This document shows, one piece after another, positions 5,529-11,684 of a DNA stretch of 11,684 bases (the stretch's first letter is position 1; the number at the start of each line of letters is the position of its first letter). Both the position numbers and the translations under genes were made by a program. This DNA comes from JASHVB01 sp049522565 (GTDB lineage: Bacteria; Pseudomonadota; Alphaproteobacteria; Acetobacterales; Acetobacteraceae). The stretch lies in assembly GCA_049522565.1 (NCBI GenBank), contig JBEKNT010000207.1, positions 1 through 11,684 on the forward strand, in the 5' to 3' direction. The notes beneath the pieces are model-generated. The model was given only the letters and a program-made list of their open reading frames with translations, was not told where the DNA came from and ran no database searches.

Positions 5529-6698
5529 CTATGCCGCCAGGTCGCGCATGATCGCGTACAGGTCGGACTTACCCTCGAAGCCAATGCCGGGCAGTTCCGG
5601 CAGGGTGACGACCGAATTCTCCACCCGCGTACCGTCCGGGAACCCGCCATAAGGCTGGAATACGTCTGGGTAGCTCTCGTTACCGCCGAGCCCGAGCCCA
5701 GCGGCAATGGCCAGCGACATCTGGTGCCCGCCATGCGGAACGCAACGCTTCCAGCTCCAGCCTGCATCCTTCAACATCTGCAAGGTTCGCTGATATTCGC
5801 ACAGCCCGTACGACAACGCGCAGTCGAATTGCAGCCAGTCGCGATCCGGCCGCATCCCGCCGTAGCGCACCAGATTGCGCGCATCCTGATGGCTGAACAG
5901 GTTTTCGCCGGTGGCCATCGGGCCCGGATAGAATTCCGCCAGGGCCGCCTGCAACTGGTAATCCAGCGGATCGCCGGCCTCCTCGTACCAGAACAGGTCG
6001 TAATCGCGCAGCATTTTCGCGTAGGCGATCGCGGTTTCCAGGTCGAAGCGGCCATTCGCATCCACCGCGAGCCGTGCCTTGCCGTCGAGTTCGGCCAGCA
6101 CGGCCTCGATGCGCCGCCGATCGACGTCGATCGGATCGCCGCCGATCTTCATCTTCACCACCGTGTAGCCGCGATCGAGATAGGACCGCATCTCGGCGCG
6201 CAACGCGGCGTCATCCTTGCCGGGATAGTAGTAGCCGCCCGCGGCATAGACGAAGACGCGCGGATCGGCGGCAATGCCGTGCCGTTCGGCCAGCAGCCGG
6301 AACAGCGGCTTGCCGGCGAGCTTCGCCACCACGTCCCACACCGCCATGTCGATGGTGCCGACCGCCACCGAGCGGTCGCCGTGTCCGCCGGGCTTTTCGT
6401 TGCGCATCATGCAGGTCCAGACGCGGTCTGGATCGAGGTTTTCCCCGGTCGGGTCCAGCAGCGACGCGGGATCGGCTTCCAGGACGCGAGGCGCGAAGCG
6501 CTCGCGGATCAGTCCGCCCTGGCCGTAGCGGCCGTTGGAGTTGAAGCCGTAGCCCACCACGCGCCGGCCGTTGCGCTCCACATTGGTCACCACCGCGACC
6601 AGGCTGGAGGTCATCTTGGAAAAGTCGATATAGGCGTTGCGGATCGGCGAGCTGATCGGCTTGGTGATCTCCCGCACGTCGACAATGCGCAGTGGCAT
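5529..6698 (-). CDS. tarD: D(-)-tartrate dehydratase, enolase superfamily
   Basis: This 389-residue cytoplasmic enzyme is predicted to dehydrate D-tartrate to oxaloacetate (EC 4.2.1.81) with Mg2+. It matches the Bradyrhizobium TarD family closely along its whole length, for example IVDVREITKPISSPIRNAYI at the start, then FVYAAGGYYYPGK and GMRPDRDWLQFDCALSYGL. The mandelate-racemase-subgroup catalytic residues are all present at the expected numbers: Lys182/Lys184 in VKMKIGG, metal ligands Asp213 (VDANG), Glu239 (WYEE) and Glu265 (TGEN), and His322 in PHGGHQ. The ATG at 6698 is preceded by AAAGGA with good spacing. The gene stands alone: no tartrate transporter or regulator is visible in the window. 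It is divergent from the PAAR-like gene across a 151-bp gap. Product confidence is high. Confidence 0.9.
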   Translation of the reverse strand: MPLRIVDVREITKPISSPIRNAYIDFSKMTSSLVAVVTNVERNGRRVVGYGFNSNGRYGQGGLIRERFAPRVLEADPASLLDPTGENLDPDRVWTCMMRNEKPGGHGDRSVAVGTIDMAVWDVVAKLAGKPLFRLLAERHGIAADPRVFVYAAGGYYYPGKDDAALRAEMRSYLDRGYTVVKMKIGGDPIDVDRRRIEAVLAELDGKARLAVDANGRFDLETAIAYAKMLRDYDLFWYEEAGDPLDYQLQAALAEFYPGPMATGENLFSHQDARNLVRYGGMRPDRDWLQFDCALSYGLCEYQRTLQMLKDAGWSWKRCVPHGGHQMSLAIAAGLGLGGNESYPDVFQPYGGFPDGTRVENSVVTLPELPGIGFEGKSDLYAIMRDLAA

Positions 6699-6849
6699 GG
6701 CGGTTCCTTTCGCGGCGCGGCCGCCGCGGTTTCAGCGCAGTTCCGCCACCAGCGCAACCGGGTGGGCCGATCGGCGGCGGTTTTTCGTTGCCCCCAACGC
6801 CCAGGCTGGTACATGGTTACGGCGTGACGGCTGCCGACAGGGAGGGACC

Positions 6850-7239
6850 ATGCCTCAGGAATGTGTGACCGGTGCGATGATGATGTGCACGTTCGGCGCG
6901 GCGCCGGCGTCGCTCATCGCGACGAGCGCCCCCACCACGATGGTCAGCAGCATGCCCGCGGCGACCATCATGGACTTCGCGCCGATTACCAACATCCCGA
7001 CCTTCGGCATGTGCATGAGCATCGCCAACCCCGAAGTCGCCTCGGCGACGGCGGCGGCGCTTGGCGTGCTGACACCGATGCCCTGCGTTCCGGCGACGGC
7101 CGCCCCATGGGTGCCCGGCGCGCCGACCGTGTTGATCAGCAACTTCCCGGCGCTGGACAACACGTCCAAGTGCATGTGCAGCTACGCCGGCGTGATCAGC
7201 ATCACCATGCCCGGCCAGATGACCACGATGATTCCGTGA
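6850..7239 (+). CDS. DUF4280 PAAR-like protein
   Basis: The 129-residue protein begins MPQECVTGAMMMCTFGAAPA and contains MPAATIMDF, FGMCMSIANP, TPMPCVPATAAPWVPGAPTV and a terminal PGQMTTMIP, the hallmark of DUF4280 PAAR-like domains. Cysteines at 5, 13, 55, 79, 108 and 110 fit the conserved set. PAAR and PAAR-like proteins cap the VgrG-type spike of type VI secretion or contractile injection systems and can carry effectors. This one is a bare spike domain with no toxin extension. The ATG at 6850 follows GGGAGGGA closely. No T6SS or injection-system gene is in the window, so it is an orphan here; its stop lies 10 bp from the convergent DUF72 gene. Confidence 0.85.
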   Translation: MPQECVTGAMMMCTFGAAPASLIATSAPTTMVSSMPAATIMDFAPITNIPTFGMCMSIANPEVASATAAALGVLTPMPCVPATAAPWVPGAPTVLISNFPALDNTSKCMCSYAGVISITMPGQMTTMIP

Positions 7240-7249
7240 GTCGCGGCGG

Positions 7250-8155
7250 TCAGCGCGACAGCAGCGCCGAGACCCGTTCGACCAGTCCCTGCGCATCCAC
7301 GGGCGCGCGCACTTTCGCGTCGTTGTCGAAGTACACGAATACGTCGCGTCGGTTCGGCCGCGCCCTGGGGCCGATGCGTTCCGCGTCGTCCGGCTCGCGC
7401 CCGCGCGCCCAGGCCGCCACGCGGCGCGCCCAGTCATCCAGCGCCGCGGCGTCGTAGCCGCTGGCATACAGCTCTTCCGAGCCGTGCAGCCGGCAATAGA
7501 CGAAGTCCGAGGTCACATCCATCAGCCGCGGCCATTCCACCGTGTCGGCGCAAACCAGAGCGACATCGTAGTGCCGCAACAGATCGACGAACGCGCGACT
7601 GCGAAACGTTTCATGACGGATTTCGAACGCGTGGCGCATCTGGCGTTCCGCATCGACCTTGAGCCAGGCCGGCGCCTTCAGCCGGTCGTCGTGCCGACGG
7701 CCGAAACGCGCGGCGGCTTTGGTATCGTGTGGCAGCAGCCGCAGGAACGCCTCGATGCGCTCGGGATCGAAGCGGAAATTCGGCGGGAACTGCCACAGGA
7801 TCGGCCCCAATTTCCGCCCCAGCCGCAACAGCCCGGACGCGATGAAGTTCGCCAGCGGCGTCTCCGCCTCCCGCAGCCGCTTCATGTGGGTGATGAAGCG
7901 TGGTGCCTTCACGGCGAACACGAAGTCGTCCGGCGTCTGCGTTGCCCAGGAGGCGAATGCGTCCGGCCGCTGCATGCCGTAGAACGTGCCGTTGATCTCG
8001 ATCGAACGAAACTGCCGGGCGGCGTATTCCAGCTCGCGTTTCTGCGGCAATCCTTGCGGATAGAAAACGCCGCGCCAGGGCGCATAGGTCCAGCCGGAAA
8101 TACCGATGCGAACCCCGGAGTCGATCCCGATGGCAGGCTTCCCGGTGGGCGTCAC
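7250..8155 (-). CDS. DUF72 domain-containing protein (YecE-like)
   Basis: A TIM-barrel-like DUF72 protein. Marks are VRIGISGWTYAPWRGVFYP near the N-terminus, SIEINGTFYGMQRPDAFASW, FVFAVKAPRFITHMKRL, GPILWQFPPNF, FEIRHETF, and the C-terminal FVYCRLHG and DVFVYFDND. The biochemical function of DUF72 is unknown. I chose the GTG at 8155, giving 301 residues, because GTGA overlaps the amidase stop and suits translational coupling. An ATG at 8188 would add 11 residues and overlap the amidase by 37 bases; neither start has a clear ribosome-binding site. It is the last gene of the minus-strand operon. Confidence 0.85.
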   Translation of the reverse strand: MTPTGKPAIGIDSGVRIGISGWTYAPWRGVFYPQGLPQKRELEYAARQFRSIEINGTFYGMQRPDAFASWATQTPDDFVFAVKAPRFITHMKRLREAETPLANFIASGLLRLGRKLGPILWQFPPNFRFDPERIEAFLRLLPHDTKAAARFGRRHDDRLKAPAWLKVDAERQMRHAFEIRHETFRSRAFVDLLRHYDVALVCADTVEWPRLMDVTSDFVYCRLHGSEELYASGYDAAALDDWARRVAAWARGREPDDAERIGPRARPNRRDVFVYFDNDAKVRAPVDAQGLVERVSALLSR

Positions 8156-9549
8156 GCCGCGAAGGCGGGCAGCGTCACGGCCTCCCATCCGGACAGGTGC
8201 TCGATCGCACGTCCGATGCGGAACACCATGGCCTCGTCGAACGGCCGGCCGACGATCTGCACCGAGATCGGCAGCCCGTTCGGCGCCAACCCGACCGGCA
8301 CGCTCATTGCCGGATGGCCGGTGACGTTGAACGGAATGGTCTGCATCGGCGACGCGGAAGCGAGCGCGTCCACCGGCGCGTCGAAGCGCGGTGCGGTGGT
8401 CAGTGCCGATGCGGTCAGCAATGCGTCATGGCGGCCGAGTGCGCTGTTCACGGCATCCGTCAGTTCGCGGCGGGCACGCAGCGCGTTGATGTAGTCCGCC
8501 GCCGTGATTGCCGCGCCAAGCACGAACCGGTTGGCGGTAATCTCGCCGTAGTCCAACAAGCGGCTCTGCATATCGGCCTGGTGGATGGCGAAGGCCTCGG
8601 CCATCATGATCACCCGCCCGGCGGCGGAGAACAGTGCGTAGTCGGGCAACGTAACGTCTTCCACGCTGGCGCCGGCGTCGCGCAGCAGTGCGGCGGTGCG
8701 ATCGATGCCGGCGGCGACTTCCGGCGCGGTCATCGACGCGGCTGCGAAGAAGCCGCGTGGCACCCCGATACGCAACCCGCCGACGCCCTGCGCCAGTCCG
8801 GCGCGATAATCCGTCACCGGAACGTCAGCGCTGGCCGCGTCTTCCGGGTCGTGACCGGCGAGCACCTGCAAGGCGATCGCGGAGTCTTCCACGCTGCGGC
8901 TGAGTGGTCCGCAATGATCCAGCGTCCAGGACAGCGGAAACACGCCGCGCCGCGAGACGCGGCCGTAGGTCGGCTTGATTCCTACCAGTCCGCACCACGC
9001 CGCCGGGCCGCGGATCGAGCCGCCGGTATCGGACCCCATCGCCATGCGCACCATGCGTGCGGCGATCGCCGTGGCGGAGCCGGAGGAAGAACCGCCGGTG
9101 ATGTGCGCGGTATTCCACGGGTTGCGTGACGGCGGAAACGGCAGATCGAAACTCGGCCCGCCGATGGCGAATTCATGCGTCGCCAGCTTGCCCAGCAGCA
9201 CGCCGCCTGCCTCGGTCAGCTTTGCCGCCACCACGCTGTCCGCCACCGGCACGTGATCGACGCGCAGTTTGGAATGGCACGTCGTGCGGATGCCAGCGGT
9301 GTCGTAGATGTCCTTCAGCGCATAGGGAATGCCGTGCAGCGGCCCTCGGTCGCGGCCGGCTTGCAGCTCGTCGTCGGCGCGGCGCGCTTCTTCCAGCGCG
9401 CGCGTTTCAGTCACCAGCAGAAACGCCTGCAATGCGGGATCGCGCGCGGCGATGCGGGCCAGCGCGTCGCGTGCAAGCTGTTGCGCGGTGACTGTGCCGG
9501 CGCGCAGCGCCTGCCCCATTGCGGCGATCGACAGGTCCTGCGTGTCCAT
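8152..9549 (-). CDS. Amidase signature family enzyme (AtzE-like)
   Basis: This 465-residue cytoplasmic hydrolase would cleave a C-N amide bond. From the ATG at 9549 the Ser-cisSer-Lys triad is Lys79 in YALKD, Ser154 in TGGSSSGSA and Ser178 in GSDTGGSIRG, the same spacing as in GatA. The C-terminal NVTGHPAMSVPVGL and GLPISVQIVGRPFDE blocks are also typical. A GTG one codon earlier is possible, but ATG gives a TGATG overlap with the upstream small gene. That small AtzG/GatC-like partner suggests an AtzE-AtzG arrangement, in which the small protein stabilises the amidase. No gatB is present, so a tRNA amidotransferase is unlikely. The substrate is unknown; aryl amides or ureido acids are possibilities. 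Confidence 0.88.
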   Translation of the reverse strand: MDTQDLSIAAMGQALRAGTVTAQQLARDALARIAARDPALQAFLLVTETRALEEARRADDELQAGRDRGPLHGIPYALKDIYDTAGIRTTCHSKLRVDHVPVADSVVAAKLTEAGGVLLGKLATHEFAIGGPSFDLPFPPSRNPWNTAHITGGSSSGSATAIAARMVRMAMGSDTGGSIRGPAAWCGLVGIKPTYGRVSRRGVFPLSWTLDHCGPLSRSVEDSAIALQVLAGHDPEDAASADVPVTDYRAGLAQGVGGLRIGVPRGFFAAASMTAPEVAAGIDRTAALLRDAGASVEDVTLPDYALFSAAGRVIMMAEAFAIHQADMQSRLLDYGEITANRFVLGAAITAADYINALRARRELTDAVNSALGRHDALLTASALTTAPRFDAPVDALASASPMQTIPFNVTGHPAMSVPVGLAPNGLPISVQIVGRPFDEAMVFRIGRAIEHLSGWEAVTLPAFAA

Positions 9550-9758
9550 CACTGGCGCTCCACCGGTGACAGGCGGAATACGTTGGACGGCTCGGCCGCT
9601 GCGCCATAACGCCCGTGCAACAGCGCGATCTGGCCGCGCAGATCGGCATAGGCGGCCAGCACGGTTTTCCGGCGTGCTTCCGGAACGGTGATGCCGGCGC
9701 GGGCCATCAGGCAGTCGAACTCGGCTGCCAGCGCCTCGGATGGTGGGGTGTCGGGCAT
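9549..9758 (-). CDS. AtzG/GatC-like small amidase partner (69 aa)
   Basis: A 69-residue protein starting MPDTPPSEALAAEFDCLMAR, with a helical middle (ARRKTVLAAYADLRGQIALL) and an AAEPSNVFRL tail. The ATG at 9758 has a GGAGG seven bases upstream, and the stop overlaps the amidase start (TGATG). Size, two-helix make-up, the EPxxVFR tail and position directly before an amidase match the AtzG/DUF4089 group, whose founding member is required for stability of the AtzE hydrolase. The homology is by pattern and context rather than a strong signature, so function is inferred. A longer reading of the same frame upstream runs antisense to pobA and was rejected. Confidence 0.7.
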   Translation of the reverse strand: MPDTPPSEALAAEFDCLMARAGITVPEARRKTVLAAYADLRGQIALLHGRYGAAAEPSNVFRLSPVERQ

Positions 9759-9775
9759 GACGGTGCCTCCAGTCT

Positions 9776-9817
9776 GGTGCACCGGATTATGCACCGGTCG
9801 CGGGCCCGGGATATACT
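9776..9817 (+). promoter_or_regulatory. Putative pobA promoter with TGCACCGG direct repeat
   Basis: TGCACCGG occurs at 9778-9785 and 9790-9797, a 12-bp period, and the first copy overlaps the palindrome GGTGCACC (9776-9783). Downstream, TATACT at 9812-9817 is a good -10 hexamer about 30 bases before the pobA start; no clear -35 is seen, as expected for an activated promoter. The region is shared with the divergent amidase operon. pobA genes are commonly controlled by an IclR- or AraC-type activator; which one acts here is unknown. Confidence 0.45.
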
Positions 9818-9845
9818 CCCGGAGGTCACAGGAGGACGCGACACG

Positions 9846-11018
9846 ATGCGCACCCAGATCGGTATCGTCGGTGCCGGACCGGCCGGGCTGTTGCTGTCGC
9901 ATCTGTTGCACCTGAACGGCATCGATTCCGTCGTGCTGGAGGCACGGTCGCGCGACTACGTGGAGAACCGTATTCGCGCCGGCGTGCTGGAACACCCGGT
10001 GGAGCAATTGTTGATCGACTCCGGCGTGGGATCGCGCATGCAGGCGGAAGGTCTGCCGCACGACGGCGTCAACCTGCGCGTCGGCGGCCAGGACCACCGC
10101 ATCGATTTCAAGGCGCTGACCGGCAAGCACGTGATGGTCTACAGCCAACACAAGGTGGTGCAGGACCTGATCGCCGCACGGCTGGCCGCGGGGGGAAAAA
10201 TCGTGTTCGAGGCGGAGAACGTCAGCGTGCACGGATTCCAATCCGGTACGCCGCACATCCTGTACCAGCATGAGGGCCGGCAGCAGCAGTTGGATTGCGA
10301 CTTCATCGCCGGTTGCGACGGCTATCACGGCGTGTGCCGCGACGCGATCCCGGCCGGCGTACTGCGCGTGTTCGAACGTGATTATCCGTTTGGCTGGCTC
10401 GGCATCCTGGCCGACGCGCCGCCCGCTTCGGAGGAACTGGTGTATTCCAGCCATGCGCGCGGCTTTGCGTTGCTGTCGATGCGCTCACCCACCGTCAGCC
10501 GGCTGTATCTGCAATGCGCGCCGGACGAGGATATCGAGGCGTGGTCGGACGACCGCATCTGGTCGGAATTGCAGATCCGGCTGGCGCGCGACGGTTTCAC
10601 CCTGACAGAGGGGCCGATCACCCAGAAGGGCGTCACCCAGATGCGCAGCTTCGTGGTCGAGCCGATGCAGTGTGGCCGGCTGTTCCTGCTGGGCGACGCG
10701 GCGCATATCGTGCCGCCGACCGGCGCCAAGGGGCTGAACCTGGCCGCGGCCGACGTTGCGGTACTGACCCGGGCGCTGGTGGCCTATGTGCGGCGCGGCG
10801 ATACCGTGGGGCTGAACACTTATTCCGAGACCGCGTTGCGCCGGGTGTGGAAGGCGCAGCGCTTCTCCTGGTGGATGACGTCGCTGCTGCACCGCTTCGC
10901 CAGCCATACGCCGTTCGAGCAGCGGGTGCAGCGGGCGGAACTGGAGTTTCTGTTCGAGTCGGTGGCGGCTTCCACGGCGCTGGCGGAGAATTACGTGGGG
11001 TTGCCGCTGGTGCTGTAG
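9846..11018 (+). CDS. pobA: 4-hydroxybenzoate 3-monooxygenase (PHBH)
   Basis: This 390-residue class A flavoprotein hydroxylates 4-hydroxybenzoate to protocatechuate using NADPH and O2, the entry step to the beta-ketoadipate pathway. The FAD-binding motifs are GAGPAG (10-15), CDGYHG (157-162) and GDAAHIVPPTGAKGLNLA (283-300); Arg42 and Arg44 sit in NRIRAG. Residues that bind or activate the substrate in Pseudomonas PHBH are all kept with a one- or two-residue offset: Tyr200, Ser211, Arg213, Tyr221, Pro291 and Tyr383 in ENYVGLP. Length is normal (394 in Pseudomonas). The ATG at 9846 follows an aggagg about ten bases upstream. No pcaHG or adjacent regulator is in the window. Product confidence is very high. 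Confidence 0.95.
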   Translation: MRTQIGIVGAGPAGLLLSHLLHLNGIDSVVLEARSRDYVENRIRAGVLEHPVEQLLIDSGVGSRMQAEGLPHDGVNLRVGGQDHRIDFKALTGKHVMVYSQHKVVQDLIAARLAAGGKIVFEAENVSVHGFQSGTPHILYQHEGRQQQLDCDFIAGCDGYHGVCRDAIPAGVLRVFERDYPFGWLGILADAPPASEELVYSSHARGFALLSMRSPTVSRLYLQCAPDEDIEAWSDDRIWSELQIRLARDGFTLTEGPITQKGVTQMRSFVVEPMQCGRLFLLGDAAHIVPPTGAKGLNLAAADVAVLTRALVAYVRRGDTVGLNTYSETALRRVWKAQRFSWWMTSLLHRFASHTPFEQRVQRAELEFLFESVAASTALAENYVGLPLVL

Positions 11019-11065
11019 GGAGTCACGTGGTCGGCCGGTGCGAGCCGCGCCTGCGTTAAAGTTTT

Positions 11066-11110
11066 AACACGGAGAAGTCCGAGAGCCACGGTGGGCCACG
11101 GAGGCATCTT
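11066..11110 (-). repeat. Left arm of the 45-bp inverted repeat
   Basis: Its complement matches 11474-11518 at 42 of 45 positions. It contains CACGGAG at 11068-11074, CACGGTG at 11087-11093 and CACGGAG at 11097-11103. Its inner edge includes two bases of the ancestral stop codon of the enclosed GxxExxY gene (11109-11111). Confidence 0.8.
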
Positions 11111-11468
11111 ACGCCACGCAGCGGCGAAGGCCATCTTTCAGGCCTGGAGCATAGAAGTTCAGCAGCAGGCAGACTCGGATTCTGCTCATCCGCAGATAGG
11201 TTTATAACTGCGCTTCATGGGCTTGCGGTATCGTTGCGACAGCCTTGATCTCAGGAATGACCTGGTCGGCAACCAGGATGTCGGCGCGGAATCCTTAATC
11301 AAGCCGCCGGACCTTGTAAATTACCGGGATTCCCACCTGCCGCTTGAACGCTATACCCGCAAGCTCAAACTCATGGCACAGACGACCCCCACACACTGCT
11401 TCCAGCAAGCCTGGGCCGGTCTGCCAGTGCACCTCGATTGCCAACCCAATCACACGCTCGGTCAGCAA
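11109..11468 (-). pseudogene. GxxExxY family gene with two in-frame TAA codons
   Basis: One uninterrupted reading frame keeps the whole family pattern: LLTERVIGLAIEVHWQTGPG, GLLEAVC, LCHEFELAGIAFKRQVGIPV, YKVRRLD, stop, GFRADILVADQVIPEIKAV, then HEAQL, stop, TYLRMSRIRVCLLLNFYAPG, LKDGLRR, natural TAA at 11109-11111. The internal stops are TAA at 11297-11295 and 11204-11202. The signature Tyr is replaced by Cys. The putative nuclease residues (Asp of RAD, Glu and Lys of EIK) lie after the first stop, so a truncated product would be inactive. No ATG is in place; TTG at 11468-11466, 11 bases after a GGAGG in the repeat arm, is the best start. The frame has suffered no indel, so decay looks recent. 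Confidence 0.8.
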
Positions 11469-11473
11469 TATGA

Positions 11474-11518
11474 AAGAAGCCTCCGTTGCCCACCGTGGCT
11501 CTCGGACTTTTCCGTGTT
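11474..11518 (+). repeat. Right arm of the 45-bp inverted repeat
   Basis: It pairs with 11066-11110 at 42 of 45 positions; mismatches are at arm positions 5, 14 and 37. On the minus strand it carries the GGAGG (complement of 11480-11484) that would serve the GxxExxY gene. It shares modules with the repeat at 133-170. Confidence 0.8.
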
Positions 11519-11642
11519 CAAAGCTTATGGAACCGTGAAACCGCACAGACGCCAGAGTGAACCTCCGGCGTCCGAGCCACGTCGTCAGCGTTATAACAAC
11601 CGTCCGAAAGATGGACGTACGGCACGGCCCGCCGCAACCGTC

Positions 11643-11665
11643 ATGGCCGGGCTTGACCCGGCCAT
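11643..11665. repeat. REP-type palindrome common in alphaproteobacteria
   Basis: atggccggg / cttga / cccggccat forms a perfect 9-bp stem with a five-base loop. Such atggccgggcttgacccggc palindromes recur in intergenic regions of alphaproteobacterial genomes. The rest of 11519-11642 holds nothing I can identify. Confidence 0.6.
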
Positions 11666-11684
11666 CTATGCAGCCGCAGTGCCG

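Larger units (their letters stand above)
11066..11518 (-). mobile_element. Possible GxxExxY cassette bounded by inverted repeats (453 bp)
   Basis: A single GxxExxY gene fills the space between two 45-bp inverted arms. One arm supplies the ribosome-binding site, and the other starts within the stop codon. No transposase and no clear target-site duplication is visible. The matching arm upstream of the left-edge GxxExxY gene shows the association is not unique to this locus. Mobility is inference. Confidence 0.4.

Noticed and set aside
5325..5550. Apparent duplication of the tarD 3' end (acctggcggcat at both places)
   Set aside because: Similarity covers only about 20 bases and is not extended on either side; likely chance in GC-rich DNA.
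5247..6827. A 526-codon open frame on the plus strand
   Set aside because: Antisense to the tartrate dehydratase, whose catalytic residues are all present on the minus strand.
9759..10454. N-terminal extension of the small amidase partner
   Set aside because: The extra sequence is antisense to pobA and to the promoter; the ATG at 9758 has an ideal GGAGG.
11066..11518. CRISPR-like array from the repeated CACGGAG modules
   Set aside because: The modules are only seven bases, irregularly spaced, and part of an inverted repeat flanking a gene; no spacers or cas genes.

Overview
The window is high-GC DNA with strongly G/C-biased third codon positions. Its closest recognisable relatives are alphaproteobacterial: AatA-type aminotransferases, a Bradyrhizobium-type tartrate dehydratase, and alphaproteobacterial REP palindromes. 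I lean towards a Rhodospirillales/Acetobacteraceae-like bacterium, but that placement is inference. No rRNA, tRNA or CRISPR array was seen.

Left accessory edge (1-1916). This stretch holds the start of a GxxExxY-family gene on the minus strand, a PIN-like toxin remnant, a TGATCA-rich junction and the C-terminal remnant of a RES toxin. After these come a stretch with IS-end-like scraps, a small hypothetical gene, and a frameshifted HGGxSTG-domain gene. It reads as a graveyard of toxin-antitoxin and mobile genes.

Metabolic core (1950-11018). Two tandem class I aminotransferases overlap at TGATG, align without a gap over 400 residues and are followed by a REP/BIME-like palindrome. A YgjP/DUF45 zinc metallopeptidase follows. 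Then comes a 320-bp gap, a D-tartrate dehydratase of the enolase superfamily (minus strand) and, divergently, a lone DUF4280 PAAR-like spike protein (plus strand). Next is a tightly overlapped minus-strand operon: an AtzG/GatC-like small protein, an amidase and a DUF72 protein. It is divergent from pobA (4-hydroxybenzoate 3-monooxygenase), with an 87-bp shared promoter region that carries a TGCACCGG direct repeat. The set suggests catabolism of plant- or soil-derived acids, amides and aromatics.

Right accessory edge (11019-11684). A second GxxExxY gene is broken by two in-frame TAA codons and sits inside a 45-bp inverted repeat (42/45 matching). The upstream arm carries the GGAGG ribosome-binding site and the downstream arm begins inside the ancestral stop codon, so the gene and arms look like a single 453-bp cassette. 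The same repeat type precedes the left-edge GxxExxY gene. This repeat-delimited GxxExxY cassette is the most interesting candidate for an under-described mobile unit here.
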